The notes: generated by a model not told the origin, from the sequence alone. A DNA stretch of 64,000 nucleotides from Micromonospora siamensis (GCF_900090305.1 NZ_LT607751.1:2046001-2110000), one strand, 5' to 3'. Positions 50,692-62,700 are shown, counted from the first letter of the stretch. Translations and numbers: made by a program.

Positions 50692-52290
50692 ATGAATCCT
50701 GTCGTACTGATCGCCGAAGAACTCGCTCCCGCCGCCATCGAGGTGCTCGCCCACGACTTCGACGTACGTCACGTCGACGGCACCGACCGCCCGGCCCTGC
50801 TCTCCGCGCTCGCCGAGGCCGACGCGGTGATCGTGCGCAGCGCCACCCAGATCGACGCCGAGGCGGTCGCCGCCGCGCCGCGCCTGAAGGTGGTCGCCCG
50901 GGCCGGCGTCGGCCTGGACAACGTCGAGGTGCCGGCCGCCACGGCGCGGGGCGTCATGGTCGTCAACGCCCCCACCTCCAACATCGTCTCCGCCGCCGAG
51001 CAGGCCGTCGCGCTGCTGCTGGCCGTGGCCCGCAACACCGCCGCCGCCAGCGCCGCGCTGAAGGCGGGGGAGTGGAAGCGGTCCAAGTACACCGGCGTCG
51101 AGCTCCAGGGCAAGACCGTCGGCGTGGTGGGTCTCGGTCGCATCGGCGTGCTCTTCGCCCAGCGGATCGCCGCCTTCGGCACCCGGCTGATCGCGTACGA
51201 CCCGTACATCCAGCCGGCCCGGGCCGCGCAGCTCGGGGTCCGCCTGGTCGGGCTGGAGGAGCTGCTGCGGGAGGCCGACTTCATCTCCATCCACCTGCCC
51301 AAGACCCCGGAGACCGTGGGCCTGATCGGCGAGAAGGAGCTGGCGATCGTCAAGCCGGGCGTCCGGATCGTCAACGCCGCCCGCGGTGGCCTGGTCGACG
51401 AGCAAGCCCTGGCCGACGCGATCGCCGAGGGCCGGGTCGCCGGCGCCGGCGTCGACGTGTACGCCAAGGAGCCGTGCACCTCCTCGCCGCTGTTCGCCTT
51501 CGACAACGTGGTGGCCACCCCGCACCTGGGCGCCTCCACCGCCGAGGCGCAGGACAAGGCCGGCCTGGCCGTGGCGAAGAGCGTCAAGCTGGCGTTGCAG
51601 GGCGAGTTCGTGCCGGACGCGGTGAACGTGCAGGCCGGCGGCGTGGTCGCCGAGGACGTCCGCCCGCTGCTGCCGCTGGCCGAGAAGCTCGGCCGGGCGT
51701 TCACCGCCGTGGCCGGGGGGATCGCCGCCAGCGTCACCGTGGAGGTACGCGGCCAGGTTGTCGAGCACGACGTGTCGGTGCTCAAGCTCGCCGCCACCAA
51801 GGGCCTGTTCAGCTCCGTGGTGGAGGAGCAGGTCACCTACGTCAACGCGCCGCACCTGGCCGCCGAGCGGGGCGTGGAGGTGGCGCTGGACACGCAGACC
51901 GAGACCGTCGACCACCCGCTGCTGGTCACCGTCCGGGGCGCGCTGCCCGACGGCCGGACGGTCAGCGTTTCCGGCACGGTCACCCAGGCCGGCGCCCGGG
52001 ACGTCATCAAGCTGACCGAGGTGGACGGCTTCGACGTGGAGATCGGCGCGGAGGGCATCCTGGTCTTCCTGCGCTACGTCGACCGGCCGGGCGTGGTCGG
52101 CACCGTCGGCACCCTGCTCGGCGAGGCCGGCGTCAACATCGCGGCGATGCAGGTTGCCCGCCGGGAGGCCGGCGGCGAGACGCTGATGACCCTCACCGTC
52201 GACCAGGCGCTCGGCGCCGACCTGCTCACCTCGGCCGCCGAGTCGATCGGCGCGGTCGCGGCCAGCGCCGCCGACCTGCGCGACGAGTAG
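50692..52290 (+). CDS. serA: D-3-phosphoglycerate dehydrogenase
   Basis: 532 residues from ATG 50692 (GAGG 5 bases upstream). First step of serine synthesis, NAD-dependent. Nucleotide-binding GLGRIGVLFAQR near 144-155; Arg in NAARGGLVDE, Glu in VYAKEPC, His in TPHLGAST form the catalytic set. C-terminal half has the ASB intervening domain and an ACT domain (VFLRYVDRPGVVGTVGTLL, near 462-480), the long actinobacterial form. Its own terminator follows. Confidence 0.97.
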   Translation: MNPVVLIAEELAPAAIEVLAHDFDVRHVDGTDRPALLSALAEADAVIVRSATQIDAEAVAAAPRLKVVARAGVGLDNVEVPAATARGVMVVNAPTSNIVSAAEQAVALLLAVARNTAAASAALKAGEWKRSKYTGVELQGKTVGVVGLGRIGVLFAQRIAAFGTRLIAYDPYIQPARAAQLGVRLVGLEELLREADFISIHLPKTPETVGLIGEKELAIVKPGVRIVNAARGGLVDEQALADAIAEGRVAGAGVDVYAKEPCTSSPLFAFDNVVATPHLGASTAEAQDKAGLAVAKSVKLALQGEFVPDAVNVQAGGVVAEDVRPLLPLAEKLGRAFTAVAGGIAASVTVEVRGQVVEHDVSVLKLAATKGLFSSVVEEQVTYVNAPHLAAERGVEVALDTQTETVDHPLLVTVRGALPDGRTVSVSGTVTQAGARDVIKLTEVDGFDVEIGAEGILVFLRYVDRPGVVGTVGTLLGEAGVNIAAMQVARREAGGETLMTLTVDQALGADLLTSAAESIGAVAASAADLRDE

Positions 52291-52308
52291 TCCAGCCAGG
52301 ACAGTGCG

Positions 52309-52334
52309 GGGGCCCGGCCGGTAGGCCGGGCCCC
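52309..52334 (+). terminator. Terminator after serA
   Basis: Perfect 11-bp stem GGGGCCCGGCC / GGCCGGGCCCC, loop GGTA, then TT. Confidence 0.85.
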
Positions 52335-52366
52335 TTCGTCGTCGTGGCCGGTCGGTGAGTGGCCGG

Positions 52367-52723
52367 TCAGTGGCCGACGCGGGCCGGCGGCGGGTAGACG
52401 GAGCCGTCCTGGGCGTCGAAGAGCATCAGCCCGTGCTCCGCGGCCAACCGTTCGATGTCGAGCAGCACCTGGTCCGCGCAGGCCGGGTCGAGGTTCATCT
52501 CGACGTGGTCGGCGGCCGCGTGCAGCGGCGCGACCTCCCACGGCGTGCCGGGCCCGGCGGCCCGGTCGGGGTAGTTCGTCGTGATCGCCCGGTAGAAGCC
52601 CACGACCCGCGGGTCGGGATGGCGGTCACCGTGCCGCCCCTCGCGACACCGCTGCACGGCGGCGCGTACGTCCGCGCCGGTGGCCCCGTCGGGCAGGGCC
52701 CACACGCTCAGATCGAAACTCAC
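52367..52723 (-). CDS. Hypothetical protein, 118 residues
   Basis: From GTG 52723. Begins SFDLSVWALPDGATGADVRAA and ends VYPPPARVGH; Cys, Trp and Asp-rich blocks but no motif I recognise. Small cytoplasmic proteins beginning FDL-x-VW occur in actinobacteria. No clear ribosome site. Alone on the strand. Confidence 0.65.
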   Translation of the reverse strand: MSFDLSVWALPDGATGADVRAAVQRCREGRHGDRHPDPRVVGFYRAITTNYPDRAAGPGTPWEVAPLHAAADHVEMNLDPACADQVLLDIERLAAEHGLMLFDAQDGSVYPPPARVGH

Positions 52724-53058
52724 GGCGGACAGCGTGCCATCCGCCGGGGCCGCTGTCGAAACTGCCCCGCCGCAGGTCGCCGGTCGATTTGCCGACCGTG
52801 GTGACCGGACGGTCCGCTGTGGAGACTCTTGCGTCGAGTTGCGTCGATTCGCTAGCGTACCGGTGCGGTCACCGGCTGGATCGGCGTCGGCCCGTCTTCG
52901 GGTGACGTGGCCTGACGTCCGGCCGCCCGGGCCCGCACCCCTCGATTGCGCGAGCCACGCGCACTCGTCGCTGACCGGCCCCCACGGTCGTTGCCGAGAC
53001 CGTGGGGGCCGATCGCGGAGCCCCCGCCCGGGATGCGAAGGGCCGGGCGGGCCTCGGG
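52724..53058. other. 335-base spacer
   Basis: Besides the terminator at 52977-53010 I see only a short direct repeat (GCGTCGAGTT / GCGTCGATTC at 52831-52850) and a TACGCT box reading left (52854-52859). No gene supported. Confidence 0.45.
52977..53010 (-). terminator. Terminator of the ApbE-like gene
   Basis: Perfect 13-bp stem GGCCCCCACGGTC / GACCGTGGGGGCC with an 8-base loop, downstream of the leftward ApbE gene. Confidence 0.82.
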
Positions 53059-53934
53059 TCAGCGGCGCCGGTCGGCGAGCAGGGCCCGGTAGTCGGAGCC
53101 GGCCCGGAACCAGGACAGCCCCGCCGGCCCGGCGGCGTAGAGCGCGGTGGCGTAGGCGTCGGCGACCGCGAGGTCGGGTCCGACCACCGTGGCGGCGCTC
53201 AGCTGGTCGGCCGGTTCGCCGGTGTGCGGGTCCACCACGTGCCCGCGTCGGCCGCTCACCCCCGACGTGCCGACCGCGCCCGCGGTCATCTCCAGCACCA
53301 GTGGCGGGCGCCGGCCGTCGGTCGGGTGGTGCACCGCCACCCGCCACGGGCCGCCGTGCGCGGCGTTTCCGCGTACCACCAGGTCGGCGCCGGTGAGCAC
53401 GGCGTAGTCGTGGACCCCGGCGGCGCGCAGCCGGGCCGCCGCCCGCTCCACCGCCCAGCCGCCGAGCAGGCCGCCCGGGTCGAAGCCGCCGGGCACGGCC
53501 CAGGCGTCGAACCAGCCGTCGGTGGCGGCCCGCATCGCGGCGCACCGGTCCACCAGGTCGGCCAGGGGCTGGTACGACTCGGCGCTGATCTCGCCCCGGC
53601 GCAGTCGGGAGACGAGGCTCTCCGGCCGGGTGGGACCGTACGTCAGGTCGACGGCCCGCAGTTCGGCGACGGCGTCGCGCAGGGCGTCGCCGAGGCCCTT
53701 GTGCCCGAACCAGCCGGGCGCGTTGAGCAGGAGGGTGTACTCGGCGGTGGCGGTGCGCACGGTGTACCGGACGGCGAGCCGGTCGGCGGTCTCGTCGGCG
53801 GTCCGCTCCACCCGGTGGCTGCGGGCGCCGAGGCGCAGGTCGGGGCGGCGGCTGCGGTACGCCGGCTGGGGCGCCGGACGGTCGGTGGGGCGGTCCTCGA
53901 CCCAGGTCGTCCGTGGTTGCTCGTCCATCCGCAT
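53059..53934 (-). CDS. ApbE-like FAD:protein FMN transferase, no export signal
   Basis: 291 residues from ATG 53934 (ATG 53928 also possible). Matches the ApbE fold: [49 protein letters not shown], and [20 protein letters not shown]. ApbE attaches FMN to threonine of flavoproteins such as Nqr/Rnf subunits, normally outside the membrane. Here there is no signal peptide or lipobox, and the usual DLGGIAKGYA block reads [10 protein letters not shown] (the Lys replaced), so activity or location may differ. No flavoprotein partner nearby. Confidence 0.8.
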   Translation of the reverse strand: MRMDEQPRTTWVEDRPTDRPAPQPAYRSRRPDLRLGARSHRVERTADETADRLAVRYTVRTATAEYTLLLNAPGWFGHKGLGDALRDAVAELRAVDLTYGPTRPESLVSRLRRGEISAESYQPLADLVDRCAAMRAATDGWFDAWAVPGGFDPGGLLGGWAVERAAARLRAAGVHDYAVLTGADLVVRGNAAHGGPWRVAVHHPTDGRRPPLVLEMTAGAVGTSGVSGRRGHVVDPHTGEPADQLSAATVVGPDLAVADAYATALYAAGPAGLSWFRAGSDYRALLADRRR

Positions 53935-54155
53935 GGCTTCCCGCTCCCTCGCCGTCGCGCCGCAGCGCCGCGGCGGATCCGGTCCCGGGCCCCCGTGACC
54001 CGTCCCCACCGACCCTAGGCAGCGGAGTTGACCACATCATGAATGCCAGCTGGGAGAGGCCTGTGCATCCTGATATTCCACATCCTGGAAGATGCGTACC
54101 GGGAAGCGGGACGGCGACGTACGGTGGCCGGGACCGACGAGGTGAGGAGCGGCAG

Positions 54156-55187
54156 GTGGCACGGATCGCGGTGGTGGCCGGGGACGGGATCGGACCCGAG
54201 GTGGTCGCGCAGGCCCGCAAGGTCATCGACGCGGTGCTGCCCGGCGTCGAGGCCACGGAGTACGACCTGGGCGCCGCGCGGTACCACCGGACCGGCGAGG
54301 TGCTGCCCGACTCGGTGCTGGACGAGCTGGCCGGCCACGACGCGATCCTGCTCGGCGCCGTCGGCGACCCGACGGTGCCGCCGGGCGTGCTCGAGCGGGG
54401 CCTGCTGCTCAAGCTCCGGTTCGCCTTCGACCAGTACGTCAACCTGCGACCGTCCCGGTTGTGGCCGGGGGTGACCGGCCCGCTCGCCGCCGTCAAGCCC
54501 GGCGAGGTGGACCTGGTGGTGGTCCGCGAGGGCACCGAGGGGCTGTACGCGGGCGCGGGCGGCAGCCTGCACCGGGACACCCCGGCTGAGGTGGCCACCG
54601 AGGAGAGCCTGAACACCCGGCACGGCGTCGAGCGGGTCATCCGGGACGCCTTCGCCCGCGCCGCCACCCGGGAGCGCCGCAAGGTCACCCTCGTGCACAA
54701 GACCAACGTGCTGACCCACGCCGGCTCGCTCTGGGCCCGCGCCTTCGCCGCGGTCGCCGCCGAGCACCCGGACGTGGAGACCGAGTACCAGCACGTCGAC
54801 GCCGCCGCGATGTTCCTGGTGACCCAGCCCCAGCGGTACGACGTGGTGGTCACCGACAACCTCTTCGGCGACATCCTCACCGACATCGCCGCCGCCGTCA
54901 CCGGCGGCATCGGGCTGGCCGCCAGCGGCTGCATCAATCCCGAGGGGCGCTACCCGTCGATGTTCGAGCCGGTGCACGGCTCCGCGCCGGACATCGCCGG
55001 CAGGGGAGTGGCCGACCCGGTCGCCGCCGTGCTCTCCGCCGCGCTCCTGCTCGACCAGCTCGGCCATCCGCGGGCCGCCGCCCGGGTCACCGCCGCGGTA
55101 GCCAGCGAGCTGGCCGGCCGGACCCCGGGCGTACCGCTGCGCACCGCCGAGGTGGGCGACCGCCTCGCCGGGTACGCGGTGGCCTGA
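54156..55187 (+). CDS. leuB: 3-isopropylmalate dehydrogenase
   Basis: 343 residues from GTG 54156, chosen because GAGGAG lies 6 bases upstream; a longer in-frame extension has no site. Leucine synthesis: oxidative decarboxylation of 3-isopropylmalate with NAD. Seen: [37 protein letters not shown], and [11 protein letters not shown] with Mg ligands; [19 protein letters not shown] is the NAD-pocket block. Followed by ilvE on the same strand after 213 bases. Confidence 0.95.
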   Translation: MARIAVVAGDGIGPEVVAQARKVIDAVLPGVEATEYDLGAARYHRTGEVLPDSVLDELAGHDAILLGAVGDPTVPPGVLERGLLLKLRFAFDQYVNLRPSRLWPGVTGPLAAVKPGEVDLVVVREGTEGLYAGAGGSLHRDTPAEVATEESLNTRHGVERVIRDAFARAATRERRKVTLVHKTNVLTHAGSLWARAFAAVAAEHPDVETEYQHVDAAAMFLVTQPQRYDVVVTDNLFGDILTDIAAAVTGGIGLAASGCINPEGRYPSMFEPVHGSAPDIAGRGVADPVAAVLSAALLLDQLGHPRAAARVTAAVASELAGRTPGVPLRTAEVGDRLAGYAVA

Positions 55188-55271
55188 CCAGGCCCTCTTT
55201 CCCGCCCCGGGCCGGGCCGCCGGACCCGCCTGCGGGCGCACCCGCACCCCCTGCCCAGCCGGGCGTCCTGA

Positions 55272-55297
55272 CCCGCATCGGAATCGTTCGATGCGGG
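55272..55297 (+). terminator. Possible hairpin after leuB
   Basis: CCCGCATCG / CGATGCGGG, perfect 9-bp stem, 8-base loop, 85 bases past the stop and 104 before ilvE; could also be a control element for ilvE. Confidence 0.45.
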
Positions 55298-55400
55298 CGG
55301 GCGGCGCTATCGGCTGAACGACCGTTGGGGGTAAGTTTCTGGCACCAGTGATGCGGTGTGCGGCCCCGCGCGCCGTTGGAGTCCCAGGGAGGTCAGTGCG

Positions 55401-56498
55401 ATGAGCGGTGGTGACAAGCTCGATTTCGAGATCCGTCCGAATCCCGCGGCGGTATCGGCAGCCGACCGGGCCGCCCTGCTGGCCAACCCGGGCTTCGGCC
55501 GGGTCTTCACCGACCACATGGTCACCATCCGGTACGCCGAGGGCAAGGGCTGGTACGACGCCCGGGTCGAGGCCCGCGCGCCGATCCCGATGGACCCGGC
55601 TTCGGCCGTCCTGCACTACGCGCAAGAGATCTTCGAGGGGTTGAAGGCGTACCGCACGGCCGGTGGTGAGGTCACCATGTTCCGGCCGGAGGCGAACGCG
55701 GCGCGGTTCGTCGAGTCCGCCAAGCGGATGGCCATGCCCGAGCTGCCGCCGGAGACCTTCGTCGAGTCGCTGCGCCAGCTCGTCGAGATCGACCGCGAGT
55801 GGATCCCGGACGGGCCGGACGCCAGCCTCTACCTGCGGCCGTTCATGTTCGCCAGCGAGGTCTTCCTCGGGGTCCGCCCGGCCAACGAATACCTCTACTG
55901 CGTGATCGCCTCGCCGGCCGGGGCGTACTTCACCGGTGGCGTCAAGCCCATCACGGTCTGGGTCTCCCCGGACTACACCCGGGCGGCGCCCGGCGGCACC
56001 GGCGCGGCCAAGTGCGGCGGCAACTACGCCACCTCGCTGGTGGCCCAGGCCGAGGCGATCGAGGCGGGCTGCGACCAGGTGGTCTTCCTGGACGCGGTGG
56101 AACGGCGCTTCGTCGACGAACTCGGCGGCATGAACGTCTTCTTCGTCTACGACGACGACACCCTGGTCACGCCGCCGCTGACCGGCACCATCCTGCCGGG
56201 CATCACCCGCGACGCGATCCTCACGCTGGCCGCCGAGTCGGGGCTGCGGACCGAGGAGCGGCCGGTCAGCTTCGCCGACTGGCAGGCCGATGCCGCGAGC
56301 GGCCGGCTGCGTGAGGTCTTCGCCTGCGGCACCGCCGCGGTGATCACCCCGATCGGCCGGGTGAAGTTCCCGGACGGGGAGTTCCTGGTCGGCGGCGGCG
56401 AGCCGGGCCGGACCACCAACGCGCTGCGCCAGCAGCTGGTGGCGATCCAGCGCGGCGAGGCCGAGGACCGGCACGGCTGGGTGCGGCGGCTCCTCTGA
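55401..56498 (+). CDS. ilvE: Branched-chain amino acid aminotransferase
   Basis: 365 residues. GGGAGG precedes the ATG. Last step for Val, Leu and Ile: PLP-dependent transfer from glutamate. Seen: VLHYAQEIFEGLKAYR (near 73-88), PLP lysine in GAAKCGGNYATS (near 207), and the GTAAVITPIG block (near 313). Class IV fold, usual length. Downstream terminator at 56588. Confidence 0.96.
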   Translation: MSGGDKLDFEIRPNPAAVSAADRAALLANPGFGRVFTDHMVTIRYAEGKGWYDARVEARAPIPMDPASAVLHYAQEIFEGLKAYRTAGGEVTMFRPEANAARFVESAKRMAMPELPPETFVESLRQLVEIDREWIPDGPDASLYLRPFMFASEVFLGVRPANEYLYCVIASPAGAYFTGGVKPITVWVSPDYTRAAPGGTGAAKCGGNYATSLVAQAEAIEAGCDQVVFLDAVERRFVDELGGMNVFFVYDDDTLVTPPLTGTILPGITRDAILTLAAESGLRTEERPVSFADWQADAASGRLREVFACGTAAVITPIGRVKFPDGEFLVGGGEPGRTTNALRQQLVAIQRGEAEDRHGWVRRLL

Positions 56499-56587
56499 CC
56501 TGCCCTTTTTCGCCCGGCTTCGGGCAACGCAACGCTCTGTCCGATAGCCGACACGAAACGTACATCGGCTGATTGTTTCTCCTGGTC

Positions 56588-56620
56588 GAAGCCCCTGTCA
56601 CGGACTGTGACGGGGGCTTC
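56588..56620 (+). terminator. Terminator after ilvE
   Basis: 14-bp stem GAAGCCCCTGTCAC / GTGACGGGGGCTTC (one G-U), 5-base loop. Confidence 0.85.
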
Positions 56621-56706
56621 GGCGGGGATGGCCGATCGGCCATCTATGCTCGTTGATTTCCCTCCCCTACGTTGCTGCGCAGAAGTTGCATCGTGGGGGA
56701 GGCAGC

Positions 56707-59700
56707 ATGTCCACACCGCTGGGCCGTCGCACCATCCGATCGAGGTTCTGGGCCGGCACCCGCCTGCGGTTCTCCGCGAGCCTCGCCGCGCTCGCCCTGC
56801 TGCTGACCCTCGGCGTACGGGCCGACCTGCCGGCCATCGTCCCGGCGGCGGCCGCCTGCGACTCCGTCGGCTACGCGTACGACGCGGCGGGGCAGTTGAC
56901 CGGCGTGCAGGACCAGGCCGGCGGCACCGCCCGGTACGGCTACGACCCGGCGGGCAACATCACCTCCGTCACCAACGACGGCAGCCCCGCCCTGGCCGTC
57001 CTGTCGGTCGTTCCGGCCCGGGCGGCGGTCGGCGCCGACGTCACACTCCAGGGCGGCTGCTTCTCGGACGTGGCCGCGGAGAACACCGTCCGGTTCAACG
57101 GCGTACCGGCCGCGGTGACCGAGGCCGGCGGCCACCGGCTGGTCGCCCGGGTCCCCGCTGGCGCGACCAGCGGCCCGATCACCGTCACGGTCGACGGGGT
57201 CACCGCGGCCAGCCCGCAGTCCTTCGTGGTCGCCGGGGCGGACGAGTCAGCCCCGACCGTCACCGACGTCTCCCCGACGGTGGTCGCGCCCGGCGGCACC
57301 GTCACCGTCTCCGGCACCGGTTTCGCCACCGACGCCGGCGACAACGCGGTCACCCTCAACCGCACCCGCGCCTTCACCGCCGCGGCAGCCGCCAGCAGCC
57401 TCACCGTCCAGGTGCCCTCGGGCGCAGCCTCCGGCCGGATCGGCCTGCGCACCCGGTACGGCAGCGGTGAGAGCGCCGCGGACGTCTTCGTCGCGCCCGC
57501 GCCGTACACCGTCGCGGACGTGGTGCACACCTCGCGGGTCGCGCTCGGCGCGCCGAAGTCGGTCGCCATCCCGACCGCCGGCAAGGTCGCGCTGGTCGTC
57601 TTCGACCTGGCCGAGGGGCAGCAGGCGAGCGTCAAGCTGGCCGACGGCACCTTCGGCAGCTGCGGCATCTCCACCGCCAAGGTCCTCGACCCGTACGGGC
57701 GGACCGCCGCGTCGTCCGGCTGCGTCGGCGCCACCGGCTTCATCGACACGGTCCGGGCCCGCACCGCCGGCACGTACACGCTGCTGCTGGCGGCGGCGGG
57801 CACCGCGACCGGGTCGGTCACCGCGACGGTGCAGGAGGTGCCGGCGGACGCGACGGCCGGCACCACCCCCGGCGGCGACCCGGTCACCGTCACCACCACC
57901 GTGCCCGGGCAGAACGCCGCCGTCACCTTCCCGGGCAGCACCGGGCAGCGCGTCTCGGTGAAGCTGAGCGGCGGCACCTACGGCACCTACAACGCCTCGG
58001 TCACCCTGCGTCGCCCCGGCGGCGGCACCGTCGTCAGCAACGGCTCCTGCGGGGCCGGCTGCTTCCTCGACGCCCTGGTGCTGCCCACCGAGGGCACCTA
58101 CACCCTCTTCGTCGACCCGCAGTCCACCTCCACCGGCGCGATCACGGCCCAGGTGTACGACGTGCCCGCCGACGCGGCGGTCACCGCGACGCCCGGCGGC
58201 CCGAAGGTCGGCGTCGGCACCACGGTCCCCGGCCAGAACGCCGTCGTGTCGTTCCCCGGCACCGCCGGGCAGCGGGTCGTCGTCCAGTTCACCGGCGGCA
58301 CGTACGGCACCTACAACGCCTCGGCGATCATCCGCAGGCCGGACGGGACGAACCTGACCGGCAGCGCGTACTGCGGCTCCTCCTGCATCTTCGACACCAC
58401 CGTCCTGCCGGCCGACGGGACGTACACCGTCCTGCTCAACCCGGACAACACCTACGTGGGCACGGTCGACGTCCAGGTGTACGACGTGCCGGCCGACGCC
58501 ACCGCGACCGCCACCCCCGGCGCCGGCCCGGTCACCGTGGCCACCACCGTCGGGCAGAACGCGGTGGTCTCCTTCGCCGGGACGGCGGGTCAGCGGATCT
58601 CGGTGCAGATGAGCGGTGGCACGTACGGCACGTACAACGCCTCGGCGATCATCCGGAAGCCGGACGGGACGAACCTGACCGGCAGCGCGTACTGCGGGTC
58701 GTCGTGCTTCTTCGACACGGTGGTGCTGCCGGTCGACGGCACGTACACCCTGTACCTCAACCCCGACGGGGTGACCGTCGGTCAGGTCGCGACGCAGATC
58801 AACGTGGTGCCGGCGGACGCCACGGTGACCGCCGTCCCGGGCGGCCCCGCCGTCACCCAGGGCACCACCGTGCCGGGGCAGAACGCGGTGGTCTCCTTCG
58901 CGGGGACGGCCGGTCAGCGGGTCTCGGTGCAGATGAGCGGTGGCACGTACGGCACGTACAACGCCTCGGCGATCATCCGGAAGCCGGACGGGACGAACCT
59001 GACCGGCAGCGCGTACTGCGGGTCGTCGTGCTTCTTCGACACGGTGGTGCTGCCGGTCGACGGCACGTACACCATCCTGCTGAACCCGGACGGCACCGCC
59101 GTGGGTGAGGTGACCACGCTGGTCAACGACGTGCCCGCGGACGCGGCGGCCAGCACCACGCCGGGCGGCGCCCAGGTCACCGTCACCACCACCGTGCCCG
59201 GGCAGAACGCGGTGGTCTCCTTCACCGGCACCGCCGGGCAGTCCGTCTCGGTCAACCTGACCGGCGGCACCTTCGGCACCTACAACGCCTCGGCCACGCT
59301 GCGCGCGCCGGACGGCAGCACCCTGGTCAGCGAGGGCTACTGCGGTACCAGTTGCTCGTTCAACGCGGTCACGCTGCCGGTGACCGGCACGTACACGGTC
59401 CTGGTGAACCCGAGCGGCACCACCCTCGGCGCGATCGGTGTCCGGGTCTACGACGTGCCGAACGACGCGGTCGCCAACACCACGCCGGGCGGCGCGGCGG
59501 TGTCGGTGACCACGACGGTGCCGGGACAGAACGCGGTGGTCTCCTTCCCGGCGACGGCGGGTCGGCGGGTCGCGGTGCAGCTCTCGGCCGGCACGTTCGG
59601 CACGAACGAGGCGGTGGTGACGCTGCGGAAGCCGGACGGCACGGCCGTGGTGAGCAACGGCAACTGCGGCGCCTCCTGCTTCCTGGACGTGTCCGCCCTG

Positions 59701-62700
59701 CCGGTGGACGGCACGTACACCGTGCTGGTCGACCCGAAGGGGACCGTGGTCGGCAACATCACCGTCAAGGTGCACGACGTGCCCGCCGACAGCACGGCGA
59801 CCGCCACCCCGGGCGGCGCGGCGGTGTCGGTGACCACGACGGTGCCGGGACAGAACGCGGTGGTCTCCTTCCCGGCGACGGCGGGTCAGCGGGTCGCGGT
59901 GCAGCTCTCGGCCGGCACGTTCGGCACGAACGAGGCGGTGGTGACGCTGCGGAAGCCGGACGGCACGGCCGTGGTGAGCAACGGCAACTGCGGCGCCTCC
60001 TGCTTCCTCGACACCACGGCGCTGCCGGCCGACGGCACGTACGCCGTGCTGGTCGATCCGAAGGTCACCGCGGTCGGCACGATCACCGTCAAGGTGTACG
60101 ACGTGCCGGCGGACCGGACGGCGAGCACCACGCCCAACGGGGCGGCCGTCACCCTGACCACCACCGTGCCGGGCCAGAACGGGGTGGTGTCGTTCCCCGC
60201 AACCGCCGGTCAGATCGTCACCGTCACCATGTCGGCGGGCTCCTACGCCGGTGGCAACGCGGCGGTCACCCTGCGCGCCCCGAACGGCGGCACCGTCACC
60301 AGCACCTCGTCCTGCGCCACGAGCTGCTCGTTCAGCTCGGTGTCGCTCGCCACGGCCGGCACGTACACCGTCCTGGTGGACCCGCTCGCGGCGGCGGTCG
60401 GCAGCCTGACGGTCCAGGTCCTCGACGTGCCGGTGGACGCCACCGTGGGCACCACCCCGGGCGGTGACCCGGTCACGCTCACCACCACGGTCCCCGGCCA
60501 GAACGGCGTGGTGTCCTTCCCCGGCACGGCCGGCCAGCGGGTGCTCGTGCAGGCGACGGGCGGCACCTACGGGACGTACAACGCGTCGGCGATCGTGCGC
60601 AAGCCGGACGGGTCGAACCTGACCGGCAGCACCTACTGCGGTTCCTCCTGCCTCTTCGACACCATGACGCTGCCGGTCACCGGCACGTACACCGTCTTCC
60701 TCGACCCGGCGGGCACCTACACCGGCTCGCTCACCGTCCGGGTGTACGACGTGCCGGCGGACGCGACGGCCACCGCCAGCGCGGGCGGCAGCGGGGTCGC
60801 CCTCACCACCACCGTGCCCGGGCAGAACGCGACGCTCTCCTTCACCGGCGCCGCCAACCAGCGGATCGTGGTGCAGGGCACCGGCGGCACCTACGGCACG
60901 TACAACGCCTCGCTGATCATCCGGAAGCCGGACGGGTCGAACCTGACCGGCAGCACGTACTGCGGGTCGTCGTGCTTCTTCGACACCACGACGTTGCCGG
61001 TCGGCGGCACGTACACCATGTTCCTGAACCCGGACGGGATGTCCACCGGCTCGGTCAGCCTGCGGATCTACGAGGTGCCGGCGGACGCCACGGCGACCGC
61101 GAGCGTCGGCGGGGACGCGGTCGCCCTCGGCACCACCGGGCCGGGCCAGAACGCCACGCTGTCGTTCGCCGGCACCGCGGGCCAGCGGATCGTCATCCAG
61201 GGGACCGGGGGCACCTACGGCACGTACAACGCCTCGGCGATCGTGCGCAAGCCGGACGGGTCGAACCTGACCGGCAGCGCGTACTGCGGGTCTTCGTGCT
61301 TCTTCGACGTCACCACGCTGCCGGTGACCGGCACGTACACGATCTTCCTGAACCCGGACGGGATGTTCACCGGCGCGGTCAATCTGCGGATCTACGACGT
61401 GCCGGCGGACGCCACGGGCACCGCGAGCGTCGGCGGGCCGCCGGCCACCCTCACCACCACCGGCCCCGGGCAGAACGCGGTGCTCTCCTTCACCGGCACC
61501 GCCGGGCAGCGGATCTCCGTGGTGGGCAGCGCCGGCACGTACGGCACGTACAACGCCTCGGCGATCGTGCGCAAGCCGGACGGGTCGAATCTGACCGGCA
61601 GCGCGTACTGCGGGTCGTCGTGCTTCTTCGACGTCACCACGCTGCCGGTGACCGGCACGTACACGATCTTCCTGAACCCGGACGGGATGTACACCGGCGC
61701 GGTCACCCTCCAGGTGAACGACGTACCGGCGAACGCCACTGTGAGCGCCACGCCGGGCGGGCCGACCGTCACCCTGACCACCACCGTCGCCGGCCAGAAC
61801 GCGGCGATGACCTTCGCCGGCACCGCCGGTCAGGTGGTCAGCGTGGTGATGAGCGCCGGCACGTACGGCACGTACAACGCCTCGGCGATCGTGCGCAAGC
61901 CGGACGGGTCGAACCTGACCGGCAGCGCGTACTGCGGGGCGTCCTGCACCTTCGCCTCGCTCACGCTGCCCACCACCGGCACGTACACGGTCTTCGTCGA
62001 CCCGTCGTCCACCGTGGTCGGCAGCCTCACCGGCGAGGTCCGGCTGCCCGCCGGGCTCACCGCCGCCGCTCCGAAGACCAGCAGCCCGAAGGCCGGCGCC
62101 CCGGCGAGCGGCTCGAAGAGCACGGCCAGGGCCGACGTCACGGAGACCTGGACGCCGGACCGATTCAACCTGGCCGGTGAGGACTGGGAGAGCCACCGCA
62201 CCGGCGCGTACGGCAACCTCCAGCCGGCGCTGCGCGCCGAGGCGGGCGCCACCGCGCTGGCCGGGCAGGCGCTGCTGCTCAACGGCAAGCCGCTGGCCGG
62301 GGTGACCCTCGCGGTGGGCCGCAAGTCCACCCGCACCGACGCCACCGGCCGGTTCCTGCTCACCGGGCTCACCGGCGGCCACCACGTCCTGGTGATCGAC
62401 GGGGCGACGGCGAGCACGCCGGGGCGGGCCTTCGGCCGCTTCGAGACCGGGGTTGACCTGCGGGCGGAGCAGACCACCGAGCTGTCGTACCCGATCTGGA
62501 TGACCCGGCTGGACACCGCGCACGCCGTGAAGATCGCGTCGCCGACGAAGCGGCAGACGGTGGTCACCACCCCGGCCATCCCCGGCTTCGAGGTACGGCT
62601 GCCCAAGGGCACCGTGATCCGGGACCGGGCCGGCAAGCGGGTCACCGAGCTCTCCATCACCGCCCTGCCGGTGGACCAGCCGCCGTTCCCGCTGCCGGTC

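Noticed and set aside
57838..62046. Repeat array considered as CRISPR
   Set aside because: Units are 324 bases, in frame and coding, without short direct repeats and unique spacers, and no cas genes are present.
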